Of a stretch of 64,000 nucleotides of DNA, positions 24,102 to 34,599 are shown piece by piece; the first letter of the stretch is position 1; the number at the start of each line of letters is the position of its first letter. Source of the stretch: Oscillospiraceae bacterium (GTDB lineage: Bacteria > Bacillota > Clostridia > Oscillospirales > Ruminococcaceae). A program made the translations under genes and the position numbers. The stretch is taken from the NCBI GenBank assembly GCA_009777725.1, contig WRLG01000002.1, positions 114,804 to 178,803 of the forward strand, in the 5' to 3' direction. The notes under the pieces were generated by a model. The model was not told where the DNA came from, did no database searches, and saw only the letters and a program-made list of their open reading frames with translations.

Positions 24102-27100
24102 TCAAGCTCTCTCTCCATGCCTGTTCTCTCTCTTTTCTCTGTCCTCATCTTCGGGAAGAGGGCTACTATTGCTTGTCATAGTTATAATCCCTTGTGTTTC
24201 TGTTATGGCTTTTTTTATGTCCGATTCGCTTATTGTACCATTCAATTGCGGGTTGATTTTTATACGTTCATGAGCTTGGGAATAAGCTTTGTTCAGCCAT
24301 GATAGTGCAATGTTATTTATTTCGCTTTGATTTTTTGGGTTGGTTTCTGCTTTAATATCAACCTCTAAGGTGTTGTTAGTAAAACGTATGGGTGTAGCAA
24401 TTTCTTTTTCGGGAATAATTTGAAAAGTGATGGCGGGGTCGTATATTGTTTTGCCGTTCTCTTGTTGAGTGTATGCCATTGTGTGAGTGTTGTCTTCAAG
24501 GTTATGTTGCAAAACAAGGTTGTCAGTTAGTTTAACTTTAGTTTCTTCGCCCGATATAATTGTAGGAAATATGTCTGATATAAATTCATACATAAGCAGG
24601 CTTTCGGGAGATTGCTCGGTTGATTCATGTTTTCTCAATTCGGCATCCACTCGAATTAATTCAGTTTCAAGGTTGTTTAGCTTCTCTTTTTGCGGAAAAG
24701 CTTTCAAAGTTTCAAGTTCTTGTTTAAGTATTTGCTCGTCAGCTTCAAGGTCTTTGATTATTTGTTCTTGACTTTCAAGTCTTTTCGGCAGGTTGTTTAA
24801 GATGTTGTTTATCCGGCTCATATTCCCTGCGGCGTTGACATTTTCGTCCATGTTAATGTCTACCATATAATCAGTTGCCGTACCGCTTATTAAGATTTTA
24901 AGCTCATCATACATAACGGATAAAGCATCTCGATATAAGGACAAAGTAAAACCTTTATATTCGCCTATTTCTTTAGTACTTCCCCTAGGCAATCCTACGC
25001 CCTTCAGTATTAAACTCCGCAAAGCTTCTCCTGCTTCCTCTCTGTCATAATATTTCTTAGGTTCTGTTTGTCCGTCAATTTTTGTATTTAATGTCAACGG
25101 GAATACTTCTTTTTCGGGATTTTCGGGGTGGAGTTCAGGTTGTTGGCTACTTAGGGTTTGAATGTCGATTTTTGTATTTTTTGCTTTTGATTTTGCTGAT
25201 TCTATTTTCAGCGGGTAATTTTGCAACTTATCTTCTGTATCGAATTTTTGCCGCATGAATGAAGCTTCTAAGATTCTGAGAATATTAATATCTCGTTCGA
25301 GTTCGATTTTTTCTTTAATAAGCGGATTTCCCGCGATTAAAGCCTTAACCTCTGCAAAATCAAGAACCTTATCATCAATATCCTCGCAATTGTTGACTTT
25401 GAGTTTCCCTGCCATAAGCTGACCGATGAACTTCTGCTTATTTTCAAGAATTTGATATGTATAAGCATCGAAAGTGCGGTCTGTGCTGTAGCGATAGATT
25501 TTAACATGTTTGTTGTCATTTCCCTGCCGTAAAATCCGTCCTTCTCGTTGCTCCATGTCAGAGGGTCGAAGCGGGGCATCCACATGATGCAGAGCCACCA
25601 TACGTTTTTGAGCGTTCATTCCCGCGCCGCATTTATAGGTGCTTCCGATGAGGACACGAATTTCGCCCTCGTTCATTTTTTGATATAATCCTTGCTTATC
25701 TTTTGACTTTTCATAATCATGAATAAAAGCTATTTCATTTTCGGGTATGCCGTTTTTGATGAGTTTTTCCTTGATATCATCATAGGCACAAAATTTCTTA
25801 GGTGCATCCTTGCTGACGAAACGCTCTAATTCTACGTTATCAAAGAAGTCATCACCCGCATCGCCGTCAAGCCCTTTTTCACCGACTATTTGAGCTTCAT
25901 TGATTGTATTCCCAGCCGTATCGAGTTTGCTTATAACAATCACATCGCCTATGCCTAACTTATCGTTATCTTCTCTGTACGGCTTGGGCATTTTTCGAGT
26001 GTCGGTAAACTTTTCATGTAATTCCTCAAAATCGAAAACATGACCTTTGTTTTTAAGGGCGGCTGAATAAACAGCGTTATACTCGCCATCATAATCTTTT
26101 TTGTATATGGTATATGTGTTGTGAATTTGAGTTTTCGGGGTTGAAAGGTCGCAGAACAAAACCTGTGTGCCTTTAACGTCTGCACTTTCTTTGTACTCTT
26201 GCAAGACGTTTTTAACGCAGATATTTATCTTAGAATTAGGGTGGTCGGGAGCGTTGGGATTCATCAGGCGAGGGTCGAGACCGATTTTTTTGCCGTCTGT
26301 AGTAAGCTTTAAAAAGTTATCTTTTTTAGGGTCGAGTTTATTGCCGTTTTCGTCTTTCCCCTTACGAATCATTGTAGCTCTCTTGTTTAATTTCATCATT
26401 TCAAGCTTAATCGGAGGAGTTGCGGGAGCGACAACATTCACTTTAGTATGTTCGGGAACAGGCAGAGTAATTTCCCCGGCGGCTCGAATGTCAGCACATA
26501 ACCCAAACATGGTTAGAAGCTGATTGAAATTATTATACTTTTGAATACGGGTTTTCATTTGATATTTGCCGTCACATTCGGGCTTAAGCTCCATAGAATG
26601 AGTAATATCCGCAAAGACAGAAGCCCATTGGTCGAATGATTTTATTCCCGCTTGCTCTAACACTTCGGGCTGTAAATACCGCATGATTGTATACATTTCT
26701 GTCATTGAATTGCTGACAGGCGTTCCACTCGCAAAAACAATCCCCTTATTATCTGTAAATTCAGAAAGTTCTTTGCATTTCATAAGCAACGCAAGCGATT
26801 TGCCCGAACCTTTTGAACCAAGCCCTGCAATGCGGGTCATTTTTGTCGGTAAGTCGAGGTTTTTGTAGTTGTGAGATTCGTCAATAAATACTTTATCAAT
26901 GCCGAGTTGTTCAAAGGGAATAACGCCGTCATCGCCGACTTTTGACTGGATTGTTTTAAGCTTGCTTTCATAATTTTGGATAGATTTCTCAATCTGTTTA
27001 ACCGAAAAGCCTTTTTCGCCGTTTTGTTTTGCATTGCTTAAAGCAATTTCTAATATGTTAAGCTCGTCTTGAATATATTTTGCTTCTTTTTCGGGTGAAA

Positions 27101-28028
27101 GCCTCAGACGGTCGAATGATGAATGACCGATGATGACCGCATCAAAATTATTGGTTGCAATTTTCGCCATGAAATCTCTTCTTCTGCCTTTTTCCATATC
27201 CCGCTTATCGGCAACAAGAATGTTTGCGGCGGGATAAAGCTTTCTGAAATCGTCTGCAATTTGCTCCGTCAGATGATTAGGCACGGCGAACATAGGCTTG
27301 TTATGAAGCCCAAGCCTTTTGCCCTCCATAGCGGCGGCAACCATTATGAACGTCTTCCCCGCACCTACAGGGTACGGAATGAGCGTGTTACCGCTGTAGA
27401 GTATGCGAGCTATGGCATTTTTCTGATGGTCTTGCAATATGATATTGGGATTGATTCCTGTCAGATTTAGGTTACTGCCGTCATATTCACGCAGACGAAT
27501 ACTGTTGAAGCGTTCATTGAAAACCTCAACTAATTCTTTTCGGCGGTCGGGGTTTTCAAACGCCCATTCTATGAATCGCTTTTTAAGTTCGGCTTGCTTT
27601 TGCTCTGCTTCGGTAGTTTTTTTAATATCTACCTCTTTGACAGGTTTCCCCTCTCTGTCTAATATAACCCTGCCGTTCTCATACCTTTTATCTCTTTTAA
27701 TTTCGGGACGTTTAAAATTCAAAGCCATTTCGAGAATGTCATATGCCAATAAATCGCCTTTTACGCCGTATTTATTCTTCACGATTGAATTGTTTTCTAA
27801 TGAACTAATCTTAGGATAACCGCTTACGCTCCACTTGTCACCGTATTCCGAAAATTCAACCTTAAATGAATCCTTGTATCTGCTTGGAATTTGAAAGACC
27901 TCTTCCGCAAACTGTTGGACATACCTAGGTGCAATCCACGCCGAGCCAAGCTTTGGCTTAAATAGCCATATATTCAAAATCAACACGAGCCTTTTCAGCG
28001 ATAGAAAGAAGCAGGGCATCGCTTGCAT
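24102..28028 (-). CDS. Helicase part of split DarB-like methylase/helicase
   Basis: Real coding begins near 27,967; the frame is open to an ATG at 28,028, but that part overlaps the methylase gene out of frame. Superfamily 2 motifs are in order: PYPVGAGKTF (about residue 218, Walker A), VFIDESHNYKN (DExH), FASGTPVSNSMTEM (III), STYKCGAGMNAQ and EQREGRILRQGN (V, VI). Such helicase/methylase giants are common on clostridial ICEs and resemble phage P1 DarB, which guards incoming DNA from restriction. The region joining methylase and helicase (about 100 residues) is missing, and the frame is broken there. The C-terminal part has a coiled coil. Confidence 0.8.
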   Translation of the reverse strand: MQAMPCFFLSLKRLVLILNIWLFKPKLGSAWIAPRYVQQFAEEVFQIPSRYKDSFKVEFSEYGDKWSVSGYPKISSLENNSIVKNKYGVKGDLLAYDILEMALNFKRPEIKRDKRYENGRVILDREGKPVKEVDIKKTTEAEQKQAELKKRFIEWAFENPDRRKELVEVFNERFNSIRLREYDGSNLNLTGINPNIILQDHQKNAIARILYSGNTLIPYPVGAGKTFIMVAAAMEGKRLGLHNKPMFAVPNHLTEQIADDFRKLYPAANILVADKRDMEKGRRRDFMAKIATNNFDAVIIGHSSFDRLRLSPEKEAKYIQDELNILEIALSNAKQNGEKGFSVKQIEKSIQNYESKLKTIQSKVGDDGVIPFEQLGIDKVFIDESHNYKNLDLPTKMTRIAGLGSKGSGKSLALLMKCKELSEFTDNKGIVFASGTPVSNSMTEMYTIMRYLQPEVLEQAGIKSFDQWASVFADITHSMELKPECDGKYQMKTRIQKYNNFNQLLTMFGLCADIRAAGEITLPVPEHTKVNVVAPATPPIKLEMMKLNKRATMIRKGKDENGNKLDPKKDNFLKLTTDGKKIGLDPRLMNPNAPDHPNSKINICVKNVLQEYKESADVKGTQVLFCDLSTPKTQIHNTYTIYKKDYDGEYNAVYSAALKNKGHVFDFEELHEKFTDTRKMPKPYREDNDKLGIGDVIVISKLDTAGNTINEAQIVGEKGLDGDAGDDFFDNVELERFVSKDAPKKFCAYDDIKEKLIKNGIPENEIAFIHDYEKSKDKQGLYQKMNEGEIRVLIGSTYKCGAGMNAQKRMVALHHVDAPLRPSDMEQREGRILRQGNDNKHVKIYRYSTDRTFDAYTYQILENKQKFIGQLMAGKLKVNNCEDIDDKVLDFAEVKALIAGNPLIKEKIELERDINILRILEASFMRQKFDTEDKLQNYPLKIESAKSKAKNTKIDIQTLSSQQPELHPENPEKEVFPLTLNTKIDGQTEPKKYYDREEAGEALRSLILKGVGLPRGSTKEIGEYKGFTLSLYRDALSVMYDELKILISGTATDYMVDINMDENVNAAGNMSRINNILNNLPKRLESQEQIIKDLEADEQILKQELETLKAFPQKEKLNNLETELIRVDAELRKHESTEQSPESLLMYEFISDIFPTIISGEETKVKLTDNLVLQHNLEDNTHTMAYTQQENGKTIYDPAITFQIIPEKEIATPIRFTNNTLEVDIKAETNPKNQSEINNIALSWLNKAYSQAHERIKINPQLNGTISESDIKKAITETQGIITMTSNSSPLPEDEDREKRENRHGERA

Positions 28029-31000
28029 TATCCACGTTTTCGAGCAACGCTTTTGGCGTTATTGTATTGGTTGTGAATATATCCGCTTTGCGGACAAAGT
28101 TGCGCTTACTGTCGTAAACTTCAAGACCTTTAATCAGATGATAGGTGTTGTCATTCTTAAACGCACTCATATTCGCGCTTTCGCCGACACGACCATTATT
28201 TTTGATAAATAAATCATACTTTTCATTAAGCTCCGCGCGGGAGTTTGCAATCTTTTCTTCATTGCAGTTATTCGTGTTTTCAATTTGAAGTTTAAGCAGA
28301 GTATGAATTATACTGCGTAGTTCAATCATGCCTATAGCGCGTGTAACAGTTTTTTTAGGGGTTTCAATGAGTTTCATATGGTGGCTGTTAGACCTGTAAT
28401 ATAATTTTTCGTCAACTATGCCGTAATTGCCTACAGGAATTGATTGGTCGGCAGATACTAAATCTGAATCAATCTTTATATCTACAGGCTTTATATCGCT
28501 GATTTTGCCTTTGATTGATTTAATTGCTTCGGCTAGTTGGTCTTTAAGAATCGCACCCTCAATAGGCACACACATAGTGTCGTTAGACTTGCCGTACAGT
28601 TTATTGCCTTTGACTATGTTACCTAAAATCATATCGGTATTATCGGCAAAATATCCGTTCATAGGAAATACTTCATAACTGTCTGTCTCTTTATCATACC
28701 AAAAAAAATCAGCTATATTTACCCAATCGGGATAATCGGAATCGGTGATAAATTCAGTCGGCTCGGTTCTTTTTTGCAGGAATAAAATGTCAGATGTAAC
28801 TTCCGTTCCCGCAATCCCTTTAAACGCGTTGTTGGGCAGTCTTATTGCACCTAGAAGCTCGGCTTTTTCGGCGATTTGCTTTCTGAAATCAGTATTTTGG
28901 TTGCTGTCTAAAGTGCCTTTACTGGTAACGACCGCAACAATGCCGCCCGGCTTAACGACATCAAGAGATTTAGCGATAAAGTAGTTGTGTATGGCAAGTT
29001 TACCATAATTCTTATCATTAATTTTAATATCTCCGAACGGAACATTGCCCAAAACTACATCGAATGAGTTTTCTGGAAGTGGTTTATCCTCATATCCGCA
29101 AACAGAAATATCATTTTGTGGATATAGCTGTTTTGCAATTCGCCCTGATATGCTGTCAAGTTCGACTCCGTGAAGTTCGCTACCCTGCATTTCTTCGAGG
29201 ATCTTGCCGAAAAAGTTGCCCGTGCCGCATGAGGGTTCAAGTATACGCCCCGATGAGAAGCCGAGGTTAGCCAAGCCGTTATACATAGCATCGATAACAG
29301 CAGGTGACGTATAATATGCACTTAAAATACTTGCCCTTGCGCTTGAATATTCGGACGGCGTGAGTATTTCCTGCAGCTCTTTATATTCATTCGCCCACTT
29401 CTCATTATTCCTGTCAAAGGCTTGCGATAAGCCGCCGAATCCAACATATTTTGAGAGTATTTCTTGTTCTTCAAGGGTTGCTTGTCCGTCATTTTCTTCA
29501 AGCTGTTTTAAGAGTTTAATAGCTTCGATATTCTGCCTAAACCGTGTTTTATCGCCGCCGCCGATATTAAAATTATCGTCAGTTATTCGGAAGTTTTCAG
29601 CTTTGAGTTCTTGTTTTATAGGCGGGGATTCGGGCGGTTCAGTTTCTGTTTCGTGTATTTTTTCGACAATTGATTCATTTTCATGCTCAATTTCAGATTT
29701 GGTGTATTCTTCATACTCAACATGAGAAATAAGGTCTTTTTCTGCTCCTATTTCTTGGCTTTTTTCTATGGGCAGTATTCTGCTGATAATTATACTCGGG
29801 GTTTCTTTTACAATTTCGCTGATTATCGGCTGTTTTTCTTTATCAGAATTTTTGCTGATTTCTGCCGTTTGATTGCTTTTTATCTCATAAATTACTTGGC
29901 TTGTACCTGCTTTTCGGATTTGATAATCGAAATTCGGATATTCCTTGCCGTACTCATCCACAAGTTGTTTTGCCTTGCCTAAATCACGAAAAAGCGTAGC
30001 GAACATAAGCCCTACGCCAACTCTGCCACCTGCAAAATCAATTGCCCCGTATCGTTTATCAACACCGTGTTCTTTGGAGTAGACGATATAGTTTGTAGTT
30101 GCGTTATTATTGGTACTTTTGATAATTTCCATTGTCTGTATTTCTGATTTTTCAATTGGCGGTGTTTCAGATGTTTCAAGTTTTGCCGATTCAATTATCG
30201 GCTCATCAGCGACACCAAATAAGTTTAATTGTTCGCCTTTATCTGTGCCTTTAGTGTTAGCGATAACCGCTTGTTTTGACACCTCGCACATAGTCAAGTA
30301 TTCGCTCTCGGTGAAAAATTTCTTTGCCGGAATTGCATCAATCCAGTTATGATTGGAGAGTGAAACATAGGCAGGTTCGCCGCCAACCATAACGTGGTCT
30401 ATATTATTTACAAAGTCTTTGGTCAGAATCATTACATCGGGGTTTTCAACGGTTATATTATGCTGTCTAAGCCGTTCTTTTACTGCTTCTGTGAGGAGTA
30501 AAGGCACTTCAACAAGGCAGTTCTTATTTGGGGCAATTTCGTATGTTGCATTTTTAAAATTGTAGCAGTCGGCTGTTATAACTGCGTTTTCGAGTGTTTC
30601 GAGTTCGAACTTTACTTTTAAATCATTAATATTGTCTTTTGCAGTCTCCCTGTTTCTCCATATTTTATGAGAAAGCTGATTGATTAAATTTTTTCTGAAA
30701 GCAGGTTTAGTCACATATGATTCATATAATTTTATCGTTGTTTCGTCCTTTTTGCTATTGCCGACAATGGCTGTTGTTGTAGCATTGGTTATGCTCTGTA
30801 TCAATGCTGTACGCCTGTTTGCGGTTGCAAGTTCATTCAAAATAGTTTCATCATCTTTTATCTGCTCATAAATTAAATTTATTGCATTAACCAAAAAATC
30901 CTCTTCGCTTTCGGGCTTTGGGTTTACGGTTGATTCTTCAATTGGATTTTCGGAGGTGCTGTTGGCACTTTCTCGTTCACTTTCCGTTGGAAAGTGATTT

Positions 31001-32352
31001 GACCTACGATTGGCTTCAACCTCTTTTCCCGCAGTTAAGTAGACGTTTCGTGAAAAATCAGCGAACGTAGCGTAATCATTTTCTTTTATGTTGTAAACAT
31101 AATCTTCATAGACTTTATCATTTGTCCTGCTGATAACTCCGAGGAATTTTTCCTGAAACTTATCTATCGGCATATCATCGCCGTAATCGCCGCTATAGCT
31201 TGCGTTAAATTCACTATCGCTTGATACGGCTTTAACTAGTTCTTTGTGTGCATCGCAATTTATTATATAATCTCGTTCCCAAGTTCTTTGATGAACAGCA
31301 AGTATGCCCTCGTGATTTATCAGAACATCTCGGCTGTCATCCAAAGAGTTAATCAATCTATCGCTACTGATATACTCGTTTGGATTATCCTCTGCGGTCT
31401 CGGTTGCTGAATATATCGTGTAGTTTTTGCCGAAAAGACTTAAAGCAGTTTCGGTTGATACAGCGAGTAAAAACGGATTATCGAATTTAATATTAGCTAA
31501 TTCCTTGTCGGGGTACGGTATGCCGTTCGGCAAAAATGCTTCGGGGGCGGCTTTCAATTCGGGTTCGGGGAGTGTAGGCAGTTTGGGTTCGGGTTTTTCT
31601 TCAATTGGAGGTTGCTTATCTTTTTCAGGTCTTTGCTTTATAGTAAAACTCATGCTTGTTTCGGTCATAATTTTTGTTACAAAGTTGCTCATTTTGTCAA
31701 TAGGAAAGCCAACCATGTTTATGCGTTCGCCTGTGCCAACGTCATGTTTGATTATCGTAAAATTAAGTATTTCAGCCAGTAAATCAGCATCGTCTCCGTA
31801 AGCTTCAAAGAAATCTCCAACCGGGTATGGGATAATGCTGTCTGGGTTTTCTTGTTTGTTCTCTTCGTGCTGACGGATAAATTCAGATGTTCGGTTTTCA
31901 ATCTCATCTTCACGAAGCTTTTCTATATCCTCGCTTGTTATTTCAAGGGTTTCTTGTTGCTTTGCTTTAAGTGAGATTTTTTTATCGGACAATGCCACAT
32001 TTTGTTCAATCGAACGCAAAACGGTCTCTGCCATTTTGGTTGAAATGCTCACTATTCTTTGTTTGATGTCCTCGTTATTTTTAAACTTATCAAAGTCGCT
32101 GTCCTCGGTCGGAAAGCCGCAATAGCTCAATACTTGACGGACAGATTCCGAATTAACAATTTCGGCAAAGCTTTTTTTATAATCGGATGACCATTGAGAG
32201 GATGCCAAATAAGAAGAAACTCTGCTATCGGCGTAATTACGTGCGGCAATTCTAATGCACTCGGAAATGTCTTGAACATCTCCGAGGTTTATTTTAGCCC
32301 CGATAGCTCCCCTAACGTCATCATAATTTTCAGGTTTTAATTGCCACGCCAT
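27958..32352 (-). CDS. Methylase part of split DarB-like methylase/helicase
   Basis: The 1464-residue product starts after AAAGGGTTGGTTC. Residues about 180-245 (YPVGDFFEAYGDDADLLAEI) resemble MutS domain I, often present in this family. Residues about 1000-1180 form an N6-adenine methylase: motif I LEPSCGTGNFFG (about 1035) and motif IV as NVPFGD (about 1100), a variant of NPPF/Y. A copy of the palindrome lies in frame at residues 452-459 (NHFPTESE). The end, ARVDFEYMAI, runs into an early stop where the helicase should continue, so this gene and 24102-28028 were one. Confidence 0.82.
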   Translation of the reverse strand: MAWQLKPENYDDVRGAIGAKINLGDVQDISECIRIAARNYADSRVSSYLASSQWSSDYKKSFAEIVNSESVRQVLSYCGFPTEDSDFDKFKNNEDIKQRIVSISTKMAETVLRSIEQNVALSDKKISLKAKQQETLEITSEDIEKLREDEIENRTSEFIRQHEENKQENPDSIIPYPVGDFFEAYGDDADLLAEILNFTIIKHDVGTGERINMVGFPIDKMSNFVTKIMTETSMSFTIKQRPEKDKQPPIEEKPEPKLPTLPEPELKAAPEAFLPNGIPYPDKELANIKFDNPFLLAVSTETALSLFGKNYTIYSATETAEDNPNEYISSDRLINSLDDSRDVLINHEGILAVHQRTWERDYIINCDAHKELVKAVSSDSEFNASYSGDYGDDMPIDKFQEKFLGVISRTNDKVYEDYVYNIKENDYATFADFSRNVYLTAGKEVEANRRSNHFPTESERESANSTSENPIEESTVNPKPESEEDFLVNAINLIYEQIKDDETILNELATANRRTALIQSITNATTTAIVGNSKKDETTIKLYESYVTKPAFRKNLINQLSHKIWRNRETAKDNINDLKVKFELETLENAVITADCYNFKNATYEIAPNKNCLVEVPLLLTEAVKERLRQHNITVENPDVMILTKDFVNNIDHVMVGGEPAYVSLSNHNWIDAIPAKKFFTESEYLTMCEVSKQAVIANTKGTDKGEQLNLFGVADEPIIESAKLETSETPPIEKSEIQTMEIIKSTNNNATTNYIVYSKEHGVDKRYGAIDFAGGRVGVGLMFATLFRDLGKAKQLVDEYGKEYPNFDYQIRKAGTSQVIYEIKSNQTAEISKNSDKEKQPIISEIVKETPSIIISRILPIEKSQEIGAEKDLISHVEYEEYTKSEIEHENESIVEKIHETETEPPESPPIKQELKAENFRITDDNFNIGGGDKTRFRQNIEAIKLLKQLEENDGQATLEEQEILSKYVGFGGLSQAFDRNNEKWANEYKELQEILTPSEYSSARASILSAYYTSPAVIDAMYNGLANLGFSSGRILEPSCGTGNFFGKILEEMQGSELHGVELDSISGRIAKQLYPQNDISVCGYEDKPLPENSFDVVLGNVPFGDIKINDKNYGKLAIHNYFIAKSLDVVKPGGIVAVVTSKGTLDSNQNTDFRKQIAEKAELLGAIRLPNNAFKGIAGTEVTSDILFLQKRTEPTEFITDSDYPDWVNIADFFWYDKETDSYEVFPMNGYFADNTDMILGNIVKGNKLYGKSNDTMCVPIEGAILKDQLAEAIKSIKGKISDIKPVDIKIDSDLVSADQSIPVGNYGIVDEKLYYRSNSHHMKLIETPKKTVTRAIGMIELRSIIHTLLKLQIENTNNCNEEKIANSRAELNEKYDLFIKNNGRVGESANMSAFKNDNTYHLIKGLEVYDSKRNFVRKADIFTTNTITPKALLENVDNASDALLLSIAEKARVDFEYMAI
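30977..30997. repeat. Palindrome P11, inside a protein gene
   Basis: Centre GTT. The only copy in coding sequence; read on the minus strand it encodes NHFPTESE at residues 452-459 of the methylase protein, in a linker rich in Ser, Glu and Pro. Confidence 0.9.
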
Positions 32353-32385
32353 AATGAACCAACCCTTTCTGTTTTAAAGTATATT

Positions 32386-32832
32386 TTAAGTGGAGCTTTC
32401 GGAAGCTAAGTACTCGTTAATCTCTTTTGTGTGACTGTTGACGTATTCGATTAGTTGTTTTACCGGGATGTTGTTTTTCTTAGCCCATGATACTATGAAC
32501 TGTGATAAGCGTTCACTCTCTTTTTGCTTTTCAAGCTCTATCTCCTCCCGATATTGCATTATTTTTAATTCCTGTTCGTCTTTTTTGGCAGTTAGATTTT
32601 TAAGCCTTTCTTCCAGTTTGGCTATTCTTTGTTCTGACTTTTCGTTTGCGATATTTTCAGTTTTCCCGGAACTTTTCCGAGGTTTTTTGACAGGAGATTT
32701 TTCAATAGTTTCACTTGTGCTTATTGTTTCATCCGTCATATCGGTGTTGTTTAATTCGCCCTTGGTTTCGTTTGCAACATCCTCATTATCCTCAGATGTG
32801 GTCGAATACAATTGGGTATTCTTGTCTTCCAT
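32386..32832 (-). CDS. Coiled-coil hypothetical protein
   Basis: The 148-residue product has a disordered acidic Ser/Thr-rich N-terminus, a basic PVKKPRKSSGK patch, a coiled coil at about 68-115 (AKLEERLKNLTAKKDEQELK) and a helical end (VSWAKKNNIPVKQLIEYVNS). Proteins of this shape often lie next to the helicase on ICEs. AAGGAGAAGATTG supports the start. Function unknown. Confidence 0.6.
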   Translation of the reverse strand: MEDKNTQLYSTTSEDNEDVANETKGELNNTDMTDETISTSETIEKSPVKKPRKSSGKTENIANEKSEQRIAKLEERLKNLTAKKDEQELKIMQYREEIELEKQKESERLSQFIVSWAKKNNIPVKQLIEYVNSHTKEINEYLASESST

Positions 32833-32861
32833 TTCAATCTTCTCCTTTATATATTAATTAT

Positions 32862-33191
32862 TTACTTTGCTAACGTAAGGCGCATGATGATTTTTTTCGA
32901 TGCAGAAATCTCGCTTTCTATGTAACTTATTTCATATTCTGCATTTTGGATAAAGGATTTAAGCCTTGCGATATTCTTCTCAATTTCCTGCCCATTGTCT
33001 ACAGGAACGCAGGGGAAATAATAACCTTGGTGTTTCAATATGTTTTTATATACGTTTCTTTTTTGAATGTCAATTTTTTTGATTTCAGTTTCTGCCAGTT
33101 CAATCTGCTGTTCAAGTTTGATAATATTTTTTTCTGTCCTGTGTCGGTCTCCTGTGTAAACAATGCGGGAAATTTTTTTCCTCTTTGCCAT
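32862..33191 (-). CDS. Coiled-coil hypothetical protein
   Basis: From the ATG at 33191 the product is 109 residues, basic and helical, with two coiled-coil stretches (RTEKNIIKLEQQIELAETEI and IEKNIARLKSFIQNAEYEIS) around a short PCVP loop. Other starts at 33197 and 33200 are possible; AAAGGCTGG lies just upstream. Part of the minus-strand operon. Family not recognised. Confidence 0.6.
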   Translation of the reverse strand: MAKRKKISRIVYTGDRHRTEKNIIKLEQQIELAETEIKKIDIQKRNVYKNILKHQGYYFPCVPVDNGQEIEKNIARLKSFIQNAEYEISYIESEISASKKIIMRLTLAK

Positions 33192-33217
33192 AAGCATCAC
33201 CAGCCTTTATTATTGTA

Positions 33218-33983
33218 TTAACGTGCCTCAACATCGCTGTTCTTTTTTGCATCATCCGGCTCATTGACGTTCGGATTCAAATGTTGTTTAGTATCTTCAA
33301 TCAAGGTTTTTATATCGGGTAAGGTTAAGCCGCCTTTTTGCGTTTCGGGGTTGTATTTTAATGCCTCATTAAGAGCAACTTTGCTTTTCTCATCTATAGG
33401 CTGTTTTTGCCATGCTTTCGGCGAGTTGTTTATTATGTTCTTTGGCGAGGGTTTGATTTTCTTTTTCAATCGTGGTAGAGAAGAATTTACTCGTTTCAGT
33501 TTGACAACTATTAATAGCTTCTTTTGTGTAATTACCGTTTTCGACCGCAACAACGCCGAGTATTTCTTTTGCACCGTTCATAACAGGCAAATAGGCATTT
33601 TTGCCTTTGATAATTGATGAGCTATTGTCAAACACGGCTTTAAATTCATCAAGTTTATTTACGTAAACCTTTTCGGAATTGTCGCCGATGACGTACATTT
33701 TATTTTTGTCTATCGCATCAAAGCAATAAAATTTAGATGTTTCTGCTTTTAAATCTTCGCTAACCGCGTTTTCAAGTATTCCTACCGCTTTTGGGAAATC
33801 TGCGGAATATAAATCCTGCAAACGCCTGTCGGTTCTCTCTGTTCTGTTAGAAAGCTCATCAACTTTCTCTTGGGTTTGCCTTAACTGTTCAACTACCAGT
33901 CTCAAAAGAGCCATAGTATCTACGCTTTCACCGCCTAATTCTTCAATTATTTCTTGATAATATTGATTATTTTCAGCTACCAT
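33218..33983 (-). pseudogene. Hypothetical gene with a frameshift near 33,405
   Basis: The first frame starts at the ATG 33983 (AAGGGGTGAGC upstream): a coiled coil at about 25-60 (LRQTQEKVDELSNRTERTDR), then a beta-rich domain (MYVIGDNSEKVYVNKLDEFK) that may be GAF-like. It stops after LAESMAKTAYR. The minus-one frame continues at the same place with IDEKSKVALNEALKYNPETQ to 33218, which has no start of its own. Joined, they make about 250 residues. The break lies in GGCAAAAACAGCC, so loss or gain in the A-run is the simplest cause; programmed slippage is less likely. Confidence 0.55.
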
Positions 33984-34073
33984 AAAGCTCACCCCTTAGA
34001 AATATTTTATATGGCGATACTTAAATTATCGCCATATTCTCAACTCTGAAAAACCAACAAAAGCGTTCTCCTG

Positions 34074-34406
34074 TTAATCCCTCACAGGAACAAACATCGA
34101 ATGACCGTTAATTTTCATGACATCAAGCTTACCTATTTCATCCATTCCGTCAATAGATTTTTGAAGTTCTTCAAGTATTACTTTCCAATGCTCATATTGC
34201 TTGGTATTCGTTTTGCGAATCGCTTCTGCATTAAGTCTCTCACGCTCATCACCTGTCAACTCCTCAAAAGGATAAAATAAAGGGTTGAGCAAATCAATAA
34301 ATTCTACCGTACATTCAATTTGTGTATTCGGAAAAAACAGCCTTAAATGCTTTGATTTACCTATAGTTCCATCCTTTTTTATCCAATCCTCAATGTAAAT
34401 TAACAT
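34074..34406 (-). CDS. Hypothetical protein, 110 aa
   Basis: The ATG at 34406 has AAGGAGAAGTGG upstream. The product begins MLIYIEDWIKKDGTIGKSKH and is soluble and mixed helix/strand, with no known motif. It is the gene before the frameshifted coiled-coil gene on the minus strand and has palindrome P12 in its leader. Confidence 0.55.
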   Translation of the reverse strand: MLIYIEDWIKKDGTIGKSKHLRLFFPNTQIECTVEFIDLLNPLFYPFEELTGDERERLNAEAIRKTNTKQYEHWKVILEELQKSIDGMDEIGKLDVMKINGHSMFVPVRD

Positions 34407-34486
34407 AGCTACCACTTCTCCTTAAATTTTTTATATCACAAGCACCATCTTCATATCAAACATGATGCGTTATGTTCGTTTCAGTA

Positions 34487-34505
34487 TCACTTTCCAATGG
34501 AAAGT
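34487..34505. repeat. Palindrome P12
   Basis: Centre AAT; TCACTTTCC is intact but the right arm ends GGAAAGTAT, with two changes. Located between the genes at 34406 and 34600. Confidence 0.8.
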
Positions 34506-34517
34506 ATTCTTATTTTC

Positions 34518-34561
34518 GGGAATACAGTCGGCTTCTCATCAGCCGAAAAGCCGACATTCCC
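34518..34561 (-). terminator. Hairpin after SpoVG/DUF3849 gene
   Basis: GGGAAT/ATTCCC and GTCGGCTT/AAGCCGAC nest to form a strong stem with a 13-base loop, 39 bases past the stop at 34600. No long T-run follows, so it may attenuate rather than stop transcription. Confidence 0.6.
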
Positions 34562-34599
34562 ATATTTTAAGTATTCAATTTTGTGCGGCGATTTATGAG

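Noticed and set aside
27968..28028. ATG at 28028 as the real start of the helicase gene
   Set aside because: The first 20 or so residues from it are an out-of-frame reading of the methylase gene and there is no ribosome site.
33390..33420. Programmed minus-one frameshift in the gene at 33218-33983
   Set aside because: The sequence GGCAAAAACAGCC is not a good tandem slippery site and no stimulating stem is evident; a simple indel is more likely.
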